64,000 bases of DNA from Setophaga petechia (Eukaryota; Chordata; Aves; Passeriformes; Parulidae). The stretch spans positions 1,922,001 to 1,986,000 of the forward strand of contig JANCRA010000032.1 in the NCBI GenBank assembly GCA_024362935.1, read 5' to 3'. Below, in pieces: positions 54,455 through 64,000 of this stretch. Numbering within the stretch: the stretch's first letter is position 1; every line of letters starts with the position of its first letter. A program made the translations under genes and the position numbers. The notes below the pieces were generated by a model that saw only the letters and a program-made list of their open reading frames with translations, had not been told where the DNA came from and did not search any database.

Positions 54455-57400
54455 GTGAGTATTTCATATAGTATCCTTCAATATACACTCCTTTTCTGTA
54501 ATATGGAATAAAATAAATGCTTGTTTGCTTTGGGCTGTCTTCTGTAAGTTGCATCATCATCACATCTAAATAGGGCTGCATATTTAAGGCTCTTTTAGAG
54601 GATCCTCTCTCTTCGAGGTGAGGTGGGAACCTCATATTTTCATTCCTTAGGGTGGATTTATTTGCTACCTTCAATCAGCTTACACTACAGAAATGAATGT
54701 ATGAAGCCCTGCATTTACAGACACTCTTCTCCTTTTCCTCCATGGATCAAAAAAGCCCATCTGGAATTGGGAAGAAATAGAAAACAAGTCAAGAGAGGCA
54801 ACAAACAAGCACAATCTGTTGTACACTTTCATGAAGATGGGTCTATTGGATGTTTCTTTTAATACATGTGTCATTGAGGAAAATCAGAAGGCAGAACTGA
54901 TATTTCTCTAGCCATGACACTGTTTGTTTCTTCTCATTCAGATAAAATGAAATTATTGGCTCACATGATGGGTATGCCTGCACATTACCACATCACCTAT
55001 GCTCATTTGACTTAATTCTAAATAAACAGAACTACATTTACAGGGTGCTCATCTCTGACCAACCAGTCCTGCTCAGAAACAAATGTTTTAGGATGTGCAA
55101 GAACAAATGGTTTAGGGTGCGCAGAAGTTTTAGGATTTGCTTCTTTAGTAGCCTGGTCTGTAGTGTGAAGGTATGTTGATTGTGGTGGCTTAGGAAATGC
55201 ACTCTTGCATGACTTACTTTTCTACAGTCTGTTAACCTCGTAGAGAGAGAGAGGCTAGAATACATAATTTCTGCCCAAATTTTAATGATGAGAGTTAAAC
55301 TGACACTAACTCCATTTCAAATACAATGATTTACCACCCATGTTGATTAGGAGTGATAAGCAGTATTAAATTGTGTAAATGTCACAAGGTACATTGCTGG
55401 AGCTTGGGGAGTTTTTTTATAGTGATGCCATTTACCACCATAGTTACTACTCTCAGATGTCACAGATTGTGTAGGATGTACTGTCAACTGGTGTAAATCA
55501 GGACAGTTTCTTTAAACTACATCAAGTTGTAGTGTGGGAAAATGTGTTCCTTTATTTAGCAGCACAAAGCTCTACAGTTCATGTGAAGAAAAAAGTTTAG
55601 TATTAGACATTACTGCATGAGGGTGTGTAATAGAGAGCCTGCTCTACTGCAGACGTGCCATTTCCAGATATGGAAATGGAAAGTTTGGCAGCTTTTCTAG
55701 CACGCTTTATGTGTGAATCTTAGTCCCCAAAACATTGAGCAGGATACTGTAGAAAATAGGCATAGGTTTTTCTTCCATTATATATTTACTTATTTACTCC
55801 ATGTGGAACAGGCCTGTGGCATGTAAGTTACAGAACCATTTGAATTACATAGCAGAAAACGTGGTAGTATCTTTTTGCTGACTATTGTTTAGTATTGATT
55901 ATATTTAATCTTCTTTGTATTTTGTAGTTTCACAAATGATGTGAATATATTTTGACACAAATTTTGAATCTGGCAGAAAGCATCAGGTGATTTCCAGCTC
56001 TCATCAGCTATGTTCCAAGAGATTTACAGCTAAAGGCCCATAGGCCATTAGAATTAGAGAGTGGGGAGCAACCCCTCAACAAATAAATTCTCAGTCCCTT
56101 AATTTATCACAGAAGAAGGCTTTTCCCCCCCACTTCTTAGAGTTCCTTCATTAGTATAATGGAATGAGGAGTCTATTTCAAATAATACATTAACAAGATG
56201 AATAGCAATTAACATATCTAAATTGAAACATGGCATTGTCATGTCAAACTCAGATCTTAATTCTTGTTCAAAATTTTACTGGTAGCTGCTGCTTGAAATA
56301 ATGGATCAAATAGCTACCAGCCAATAATAGCTCAACTGAAATGATACCAAAATATTAAATAGGAATCCCGTGAAATAGTATACTTTCGACCGATCCGTAT
56401 GTAAAAGCTGTGCTGAAACATTACTACCAAATTTTCCTAGTCATTTTGACTACTTAGTAGTTTTCTAGTTTTGATTCAGATTTTTTTTTCCTATATGAAA
56501 TGTGGTCTTTGGTTTTAATGTCTGTGCTGACAAATCTTTCAGGAAATAGAAATATTTTTGTGTGTGTATGCTGTAAACATGTAAAAAATTCTGTTCCCCA
56601 CAGTTTTCCTGAAACAAAATCACTGTAGGTAGCCAATGTAGCAGAGACAGGCCAGGATAAAAGAAGAAATTATAATGAAAAAAAAATATAACTGCAAAAT
56701 GCATTGAGATGGGCCTAGCCCTATCCTGTATCTGAAAATGTGTACATGCACATTACTGCATCTGAATTCTTCAGCTGTGTTGGCACAATCTGCATTGAAA
56801 ACACTTGGGGTGTGCAGATGCACAGGCAGACTACCAGTTCTATTCAGGTGCTTGCTTTAATTCTCTTTTACAGTTTCTGCATCCCCAAATAACCCCAACA
56901 CATCCCCTCACTTTTATTTCCCCTATAAACATGTTCTGTGTAAGAGGAATAGAACAAAACCTAACATGCCCCCTACCCCTATGTGTCTGACCAGATTATG
57001 TACAGTATGCATGGCAAACATTCAAAAATCCAATTCCAGGTTCCAAAAATAGAAATATTTGCTTTAAAATCTTGTTTGTACATTTTTGTGTGTATATGGG
57101 CAAGGGGAAAAGAGAAGTTGTAATTGGGAATCTGACTTTTCAGCTTTTTGAAAATAATAATTTTATCTTATACAAGAACATAAAATTTTATCTGATCATA
57201 CCAAAATAAGTATAACTTGGAATTGTAAGGAGAAGGAGAAGGAGATGAATACATGTGTGTATTTCTATTTCAAAGGTTGTCATAATGTAACAAAACCAGA
57301 TTAAGAGAAAAACCTGTTACAACTTTTTAAAGAAAAAACAAATATAAATCCATAGTGATGTCTCTTTAATGTGCTATGATAACAGATCCAATCCTGGAAT

Positions 57401-60400
57401 AAAAGCCCAAAGCAACCTAGACTAATTTGCATCAATTGAGAGTCAGGAAGTTTCTGACTGGTAATGTTAACTGATATCATGTTTAAGATTGTTGAATATT
57501 TTCCTTGGGAGTGTCAAGCCTTGGAAAGTAATGCCAGCTGTATCATTTCCTTTGAAAGTCACTTGAAAAACCAAAATTTGAAAGAAAATACTCTCTTTTG
57601 AATACAGTTATCATTGGTTACCTTGTTATGTAATGCTGGTAGACACATAGGTTAACAAGTAATTTAACAAGACACATAAGTAACAAGTTGAAACTGTTGG
57701 AAAGCTGAATAGAAACAATAGAAAGCTGAAGTGAGCTAATTTTTGTGTTGCTGTATTAAACCAGAGGCTTACTTCTGTATAAAGACTTTCAGAGTACTGT
57801 AGCATAATAATAGTTAACTGCAAATGATCTGCCTACTTCTCCTAATTTGTGGTGCATTTGTATTTTAGATGTGAAGATACCACATTTTTGCAGTGTCATC
57901 CATGTGAGAAATTGCAGAGAAAAAGAGCATTGCACCCACACATGCATTTCCTCATGGCTTAGCCTTTGCATTCCAAGCATCTGAGTGGCTTCAGCCAGAC
58001 ACTGTTCTAAAGAACGACAGAGAAAATTTTCCTACTTTTCCTGTAACTTACACTGGCCAGAATCCAGAAAGGGGAAAACAGACTCTTCAGCCTTTTTAGC
58101 AGGCTTGAGGTTTATAACTCTGCAGGGCTAGAAATAGGAACTAGGCTGTCTCTCAAACCAAAGTTTACAATTGGCAGGTTTGTTATCAAAGTGAGCAATT
58201 TTATCTAACTCTAGTTTTCATTTTTTTTAATCCTTTATGTCTGCAATTTTTCCTTCCTTTTATCATCCATGCCCAACTGTTTTATGTGTGTGTTGTGGTA
58301 CTGAGTCACTGGGAGTGACTATAGACAAGAGGCAAATGATGAGTTTCCTCCAGCCTCTGCTGGCTTCTTTCTTCCAGATTTTGATTTCATCCATATTTTC
58401 TAAAGGTGTGGCAAGCAACAGTTGAGTTCTCTGACTTCATTTGGATATGGAAAAGTGAAAAGCAGTACCAAATGCATGTAAGGATGAGATGTGCTAAGAA
58501 GGCTCAGCCTGTGGGTGAGGGCAGTAGATTGGGGTTTTAACACCTTCAGGTTAACGTCAGATGTTGCACAATTGTTTTGGAGTTGTTTTGTAAGCTAAGA
58601 TAGTAAGAACAAATATATCATTTTATAAAAGAAATATACTTCATATAATTGTATATGAAGTTTGCCATGTGCAATATACCTTGCACAGTCCACTGTTACT
58701 GTTAAGTGTAAAAAACTAACGAAGCTTATAAAACTATAAGCCAGAGCAAGTACCACTTAAGAAGGTTTATCTCTACAAAGTTTCATTTATTAACAGGAAT
58801 CATAACTGTCATTTGGTGATTTTATTGGAAATTCAAACATTCTCATGATTTATAAGAAAGCCTAATGCAGAATTTAGCCTTAAATATCAGAGGAATGACA
58901 GAATCCTGGTAGCAGTGTAATTTTGACAGTATGGAATCATTAAGAAATTATTTCCCATGGTTGAAGCACAGACAAATTGACACCTACTGACATTCTGCCA
59001 GAGGGATGTTGGGCAGCCCCCCAGCTGATGCAGCTTTGGCAAAAGGTGAGACAGTGGGTTAAGGAGTTCTGCTGAAAAGAACAGAAGTAAAAGCTCTGTT
59101 CTTCTGTCTGAGACTGGCAGGGAGGATGGGCTGAGCAGAGGAAGTTGTCTCTTGACTAAAAAACCACCTTTGACTTTCATGTCAGAATTGCAAATTTGGT
59201 GTTATCCACTTCTTTCTTTCTTTCTCTGTTTCTGGCCTCTAGTCAGATGTTATCAGTGCAGCTGCTACCTCATTAGTCAAACCCAGTGCTTCTTCTCCAT
59301 CCCTGCAGAGGAAAGCTAAGCACACTTGTTGAAGCACCAATACTTTCAATATATATGTATATATTTTGTGCAAAGGGTGGGTATAATATATGGTGCTGCA
59401 CTAAAAAAGGCTGTACTTGTGTGTGTTTATACACACAAGTACATTCTGCTCACTAAAAGCATTGACTGTTGAGGTTATGTAGCATAATCAGCATTACAGA
59501 ATATTCTGCAAGTAGTCCTACTAGACTTGGGACAAGTACAGAGAACTCACCAATGTGAAGCTTTTCTTCTTACAAATCTCAGTATATTTGGTGTAGTTCC
59601 TAGAAGTATGTACTTCAATTACAATTTTGGTCCTCATTTAGAAAAAGAGATGAACCTAACAGGGAAAAAGCATGTGTATATAACCCAGATGTGAAGGCTT
59701 AGAAAATAGGAAGCAAATAAAAAGAACTCCACCTTTACATAAAAAGGACAATTTTAAGCCAGTTTGCAGATTTCAGGGGACAGAGGATTTTAAGTGCTCA
59801 AATCCAGGCAGACATAAGATTTGGTGTTCCAGCAGCACAATGTTAATTTTAATGTAGCATATTGAAAGTGTGATGGTTTTGTCGGTCTGAAAGTGAGGGC
59901 AACATTTAAACAATCCAGACTTGCTTTAGTCTTCTCTGAGGCATTGCGTACTTCAGTTGATAAAATGAAATTTTATTCATTTGAAATTAGTTTTAAATTA
60001 TTATTTGATTTGTCTTTTTTACATAGTAAAAATTCTAAATTTTAATTACTATTTTTTTTTAGCATTTCCCTGTTAATTCTCATAAGGCTATTTTCTGTAT
60101 TTCTCTGTCAGCTGACATTCCAGTCAGTCCATGCCCAGCAGAAGTTGTAATAGAAATGTGGCTTCATTCCATTTTTCTCCTGCGTTTTGGTGTTAGTCAA
60201 CAAGAATCCTCAGGGTGCAGGCCATTCTTAGATAGTTGGTGAGACAGTTCTGAAAATAATTTCTCTTGTTCTCACTGATACATGGAATAAAAACACAGAA
60301 TACTTTTCCTTTTCTTTTCACTGAACTGATGTGTCTTATCCCTGGCACATCTTCCTTAGTATCACTACTTGTGAAGCACAGTCATTTCCCAATTTCACCA

Positions 60401-60866
60401 TATTGCTTTTGAGGATTTCTTTAGTAAGCACATGTGAATAGTGGGTTAATTCTGTCCAGTACACAGCTGCTTTGAGGTGGACTGGATTAGCTGTGATTGC
60501 TCAGTCAGTTTACACATGCACAGGAAGTCCAGTGCATTTTCCAAGCATTAGCTAGGCTGCACACATGCTGTCGATTTGGCCCACGTATCTCTAGTGAGCA
60601 TTTGTCCAGGACATTTGTATATCCAACAGCAACTGGTGCTGCTCCAGCTGGGCTGATGCATGTCAGGGATCCTTTGGTAAGTAATCTCAGTTTTCAAAAT
60701 CCAACAGAGAACCTTCCCAGGAGGAGGATCCAATGAAATATTTTGCCATCAAATTGAAAAACTTCTTAAACGCTGAAGATCTTGGGCTTTTTATATTACA
60801 AGTATGATGTAACAAGCTTTATGTTTTGACATGCTGTATTTTGTTCTGTTTTTAAATTTTCTGTAG
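54455..60866. other. ATP10D intron of 6,412 bp, no gene seen
   Basis: Bounded by gtgagt and ctgtag. It contains a degenerate three-unit repeat of the type gttttaggatgtgca at 55085-55141, a short GGAGAA run near 57229-57246, hairpins at 58638-58661 (10-bp arms) and 59412-59443 (13-bp arms), and no recognised mobile element. Confidence 0.85.
59412..59443. repeat. Perfect 13-bp inverted repeat with 6-base loop
   Basis: Arms 59412-59424 (tgtacttgtgtgt) and 59431-59443 (acacacaagtaca) are exact reverse complements around gtttat. The GT/CA composition suggests it may derive from an inverted dinucleotide run. It lies within the 6.4-kb ATP10D intron. Confidence 0.9.
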
Positions 60867-60973
60867 TATTCATAAAAGTGGGAAAAAGGATGGACTGTTC
60901 AAAGAGAATCTTTTGTTACGTGGATGTACCGTTAGAAACACAGAAGAAGTTGCGGGAATAGTAATCTATGCAG
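60867..60973 (+). CDS. ATP10D: ATP10D internal coding exon: LLLRGC-RNTE strand of the actuator domain
   Basis: Seen: a T-rich tract ending ctgtag precedes a first base that completes the split Ile codon. Thirty-five codons and one trailing g follow, then gtaaga. The translation reads [20 protein letters not shown] and then [15 protein letters not shown]. Family knowledge: LLLRGCTxRNT and GIVIYAG are hallmark P4-ATPase positions just before the linker into membrane segment 3, on the cytosolic side. The trailing g joins gg of the next exon to give the Gly of AGHETK. That exon lies only 101 bp downstream, so the two exons probably behave as a closely spaced pair during splicing. Both splice sites are canonical and the frame is open. 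Confidence 0.96.
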
Positions 60974-61074
60974 GTAAGAGCTGCTTTTCTGTCTTACAGG
61001 GCATACCATCTTTTTATAGCTATAAAATATTAGCCAAGTTCCATATGACATGTTTGGTGCAATTCTTTCTGCAG
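60974..61074 (+). other. ATP10D: Very short ATP10D intron (101 bp)
   Basis: It begins gtaagag and ends ttctttctgcag, splitting a Gly codon after its first base. At 101 bp it is near the lower end for vertebrate introns and contrasts with the 17.4-kb intron in the same gene. Reading through it would hit an in-frame stop, so retention would truncate the protein. Confidence 0.95.
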
Positions 61075-61206
61075 GGCATGAGACCAAAGCCTTGTTAAAT
61101 AATAATGGCCCACGTTACAAGCGCAGTAAGCTGGAAAGGCAGATGAATGCCGATGTCCTTTGGTGTGTCCTCATACTTCTAATCATGTGTCTGTTTTCCG
61201 CCATTG
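61075..61206 (+). CDS. ATP10D: ATP10D internal coding exon: GHETK linker and membrane segment 3
   Basis: Seen: an acceptor ending ttctgcag, two bases finishing a Gly codon, 43 codons, then a single g before a gtaagt donor. The translation starts [20 protein letters not shown], then RQMN, and runs into the hydrophobic stretch [19 protein letters not shown]. Family knowledge: HETK...[11 protein letters not shown] is the conserved basic cytosolic linker that leads from the actuator domain into transmembrane helix 3 of ATP10 flippases, and the hydrophobic run is that helix. The split Gly codon is completed by gt of the next exon, giving AIGHGLW. The [17 protein letters not shown] wording fits ATP10D closely. 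No disrupted residues are seen. Confidence 0.96.
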
Positions 61207-63582
61207 GTAAGTGCTCTTCACTAGTAGAAACACTGCTATTTAAGTTACATATTACACTGTCTTGGGATTCATGCATGTAACTTTATCAAAAACATACATC
61301 TGCCAACACATAAAATCCATAAAACTGTCTCTATACTTATTTTTGTCAAAAATTAAAATGTCTTGATACACAACCTGATCTAAATACCTTCTTAACCTCA
61401 ATAAAATATATGCTATTCTTACCAGAGATCTGAAGGCTTAGATTATACTACCCTTGATAGCATCCAAAACTGTCAAGCCCAAAAAAGCCCCCAGTTTATA
61501 TGTAGTCCCGTCAAAATTACAGGTGGTAGAGTGTAACTTGTCATTAATCAGTCAGTAGAGTAATTTATGAGCAGAGAGTAAGCAAAATCAGCACAGTGGT
61601 ATTCCCCAATACTACTTATTAAATTGAGAGCACAATGCACAACATGGACTCACTGTCCCTAGGGCTGCAGTCATAACGTAGAAGAAATAAGCAAAAGTCT
61701 GCATAAACCCAAGCAGAATACTCTCTAAACTTCTGGGAGTGTTTAAGGAAATGCTGCAGTTCAGGTTATGTCTCCTCAGGCCTTTTTTCTGTTGACTTGT
61801 GAGAAAGAATTGAGTTTTACATTTGGCACAAAAAAAAAAAAAATATATATATACAGCATGTGAATTCCATTTCCTTAATATTTGTGTGTTCTGTAATGTT
61901 TGCATGTGAGTCATATGGCATAAACACCAGAATGTTTCTTAACAACCATGGTGTAGTTTAATAACAATCTTATGCCACTTTAATATATCTCTTTGTGCCT
62001 TTTTCCAGGTATTGTTAAATGCTTAAAGATGAGTATTTCCAGTTGTGAACCAGCCAGCTTATTTGTTTCCACAGAGTTCATGACACACTTTTGTAGTGTT
62101 TCAGTGTTGGGGAGCCCAGTCCTCAGGGCTGAAGTGTCGTGGTGAGGCTTCATAGCAGGGAGCTACTGCCTGCAGCTGTCCCCTCTGCCAGTGCCCCCTG
62201 TGCGGCGTCCCCAGAGCAGCAGCAGCGGCTGTGCCCTGTGAGTGGCTTCAGCCTTGCTGGGGCTCCCCAGAGGTGGCGCTCAGTGGGTGACAAGTGCACC
62301 TTCCCTTCTGTCCCGTCTGCTACAAGGCTGGAAGCCGCCAGCAGAGGGCCAGAGCAAACTGCTCGAGGTGCTGACAGCCACAAACAGCTGGAAAGAAATT
62401 TGCTCGGGCCCTTTGAGTTGCCTGGTGCTCTGTAGAAATGAGGCCATTTGCGAACCTTCTGTTAATAAAGTATAACTGGAGATATGACACTTAATTCTTT
62501 CGGAAATATAAGGACATTTATAAGACAAACCTTAATGTAGGTCATTCTCAGTGTGGACCTTTCTGTTTTTGCTCTCAAGAATAAAAATATGTACATCGAT
62601 AAAGACATCATGTGTGTGATCTCATATTGGTAGTATAGGGACAAAATAATGTGCTCACTTATGTGTTTTTATTTTTCAAGCACTCAGTACTGGGTTTATC
62701 CATCAATATGTAAAGGATCTTGTCAAAGGATGATTTACAGAAGATTACTTGATTACTTTTAAAGTAGACATTTGTCCTTTATTTCTGATTTTCAGAATCA
62801 GAAAAAATTTCACTATATAGTGATAGTTTGAATGCTTTTTGTTGCTGAAGAATTCTTCTTTGTTTTTTACGCCTTAAAAACATCAGGCATACCGTTTTAG
62901 GGATTTTAAGATTTTAAATCTTAGTGCTATAGTTAAAAAGGCAACGTTCTGTCTCTCTAGCAAGAATGTAATTTCCCCAAAACAATAAAAATCTTATATT
63001 TATTTAGCTATCAGCACAGTCAATTAAAAAAAAACATTTTGAGCAAGACCTATAATTTCTTTTGCTCTTCATTCCTCAGCTTCCATGCTATTGGCTCTGT
63101 TGATACTGTTATTTCATTAGTTCTGTGCATGTGGTGAATGTAATTTACACAGTAAAATTAAAGTTTCTTCTAAAACTAGTTTTACTGATAGCTGACTGGT
63201 ACATATATCTAGTCCAGTCAGATGACTTCTTTCATTTTAATACACAGCATATCACTGAAATAGAGCATTTTCTGAAGAAGTGTAGTTTTTTTTGGTGATG
63301 ACAGAATCAGTCCAAACTACTAATTTAGACTAGCCAGCTCACTTTATTTAGATAAAGTTACAAGAAATTAGTCTTGCATGGCTTAAGGACAGCCAAAGCC
63401 CTTTCTCAAACCCCAAATCTCAAGGCAGAAAAACCCATGGGTTTGGGGCATTTTTCAGAAGTGATGCAGAATATTTGAAAACAAAGAACAATTTCCCACA
63501 TAACTCTTAAGAACAAAGTCATACCAGAAGCCTTTGTGCTTGGAGTTGATTTGCTTTTTTTTCTCTTCCAATTTTTCTGCAG
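61207..63582 (+). other. ATP10D: ATP10D intron of 2,376 bp with an internal GC-rich island
   Basis: Bounded by a gtaagt donor and tctgcag acceptor. Mostly AT-rich, including an A-run plus AT-run at about 61830-61853, except for a sharply GC-rich block at about 62110-62450. No alternative exon with ATP10-like sequence is seen inside. Confidence 0.9.
62110..62450. promoter_or_regulatory. GC-rich intronic island with three CTCF-like motif cores
   Basis: The block is markedly richer in G, C and CpG than the intron around it. Three matches to the CTCF core are visible: 62191-62204 on the minus strand (core AGGGGGCAC), 62266-62279 on the plus strand (core AGGTGGCGC) and 62338-62351 on the plus strand (CCAGCAGAGGGC; 12 of 14 consensus positions CCASYAGRKGGCRS). 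Family knowledge: CTCF clusters mark insulators and loop anchors. Inference: candidate CTCF-bound element, not proved by sequence alone. It could also be an old GC-rich repeat. Open frames across it show no recognisable protein. Confidence 0.5.
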
Positions 63583-63716
63583 GTCATGGTCTATGGGTAT
63601 GGCAATATGGTGAGAAGAAGAAACCAATTTTTGATGTTCCAGGGCCCGATGGCAAATATTTGTCACCTGTTTTAGCTTCAGTGTATTTATTTCTGACAAT
63701 GATCATAGTGTTCCAG
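63583..63716 (+). CDS. ATP10D: ATP10D internal coding exon: exoplasmic loop and start of membrane segment 4
   Basis: Seen: a strong pyrimidine tract ends in tctgcag. Two bases complete Gly, 44 codons follow, and the exon ends in phase 0 on cag (Gln). The donor is gtaatc, which lacks the usual G at +5 and so is weaker than the others in this gene. The translation is [20 protein letters not shown], then [10 protein letters not shown], then the hydrophobic [14 protein letters not shown]. Family knowledge: this is the end of TM3, the TM3-TM4 exoplasmic loop and the first part of TM4. The PISL motif of TM4 would be encoded by the next exon, which is not in the window. The terminal Gln sits a few residues before the expected PISL. 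A membrane glutamine is reported to matter for glucosylceramide recognition in this clade; whether it is this one needs an alignment. Confidence 0.95.
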
Positions 63717-63850
63717 GTAATCAAGTTGTACACGCTGTCACCTCTCTTCCTAGTTGGCTGCAATAAAGTTACATAAGTGCAATACATGTAGTACTCATTT
63801 CACCAGTAAGGCATGTAAGAAGCTAATCAAGCACTAAAAAGATCCCAGAG
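63717..63850 (+). other. ATP10D: Start of the next ATP10D intron
   Basis: It begins with the weak gtaatc donor. Reading on in frame gives [11 protein letters not shown] rather than the PISL-containing TM4 end, which supports a splice here. No other feature before the CR1 fragment. Confidence 0.85.
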
Positions 63851-64000
63851 ACTTGTAATCAGTAGCACAGGGTCTATTTGGAGGCCTGTCACTATTGACG
63901 TCCCCCAGGGTTCAATACTGGGCCCAGTGTTGTTTAACTTACTCAACAGTAACTTGTATGAAGGGCAGGTGCCTTCTCAGCAAGTTCACTGTCACCAAGC
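63851..64000 (+). mobile_element. CR1 LINE fragment, sense strand, reverse-transcriptase region, cut by window end
   Basis: The sequence ggaggcctgtcactattgac, then gtcccccagggttcaatact and gggcccagtgttgtttaac, follows the CR1 second open reading frame around the reverse-transcriptase VPQGSxLGPxLFN motif. It translates roughly as VTIDVPQGSILGPVLFNLL, and downstream text (gccttctcagcaagttcactg) matches the next CR1 segment. It is a degraded internal fragment; its 3' end lies outside the window. It sits about 140 bp after an ATP10D exon, inside the following intron. Confidence 0.88.

Noticed and set aside
62139..62528. Frames of 77-98 codons on both strands in the GC-rich island
   Set aside because: High GC lowers stop frequency; there is no recognisable domain, and the block lies inside an ATP10D intron.

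Overview
This is vertebrate nuclear DNA, most likely from a bird. The reasons are a large, sparsely coding, AT-rich locus with split genes, GT-AG introns, and interspersed repeats that are almost all fragments of CR1 LINEs with the ATTCTATG-type 3' octamers typical of avian CR1. The species cannot be read from the window. There are no bacterial operons, CRISPR arrays, tRNA or rRNA genes.

The only protein-coding gene I can support is a partial ATP10D, a class-V (ATP10 group) P4-ATPase, on the plus strand. Five consecutive internal coding exons are present at 36786-36990, 54369-54454, 60867-60973, 61075-61206 and 63583-63716. Their splice phases match perfectly and they join into 221 uninterrupted codons. 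They cover the actuator domain with the DGET motif, the conserved LLLRGC...RNTE and GHETK segments, membrane segment 3 and the start of membrane segment 4. The 5' exons (N-terminus, TM1-2) and the 3' exons (rest of TM4, P, N and later domains) lie outside the window or were not found. Intron sizes are very uneven: 17,378, 6,412, 101 and 2,376 bp.

Layout: 1-36785 is non-coding and most simply read as a large upstream intron. It carries CR1 fragments at about 9.3, 14.2, 24.9 and 34.4 kb, an 830-bp pyrimidine microsatellite at 26.4-27.3 kb with 32 perfect TTTC and 68 perfect TTCC units, and several small local duplications. The 17-kb intron carries an approximately 1-kb CR1 fragment at 46.0-47.0 kb. 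The 2.4-kb intron holds a GC-rich island at 62.1-62.45 kb with three CTCF-like motif cores. A further CR1 fragment starts shortly after the last exon and runs off the window end.

I found no undescribed multi-gene system. The best non-routine signals are an apparent short templated insertion with a 20-bp target-site duplication at 18.2 kb whose donor-like copy lies 2.1 kb away, the CTCF-like cluster in the GC island, the long two-part microsatellite, and three perfect 13-14 bp hairpins.
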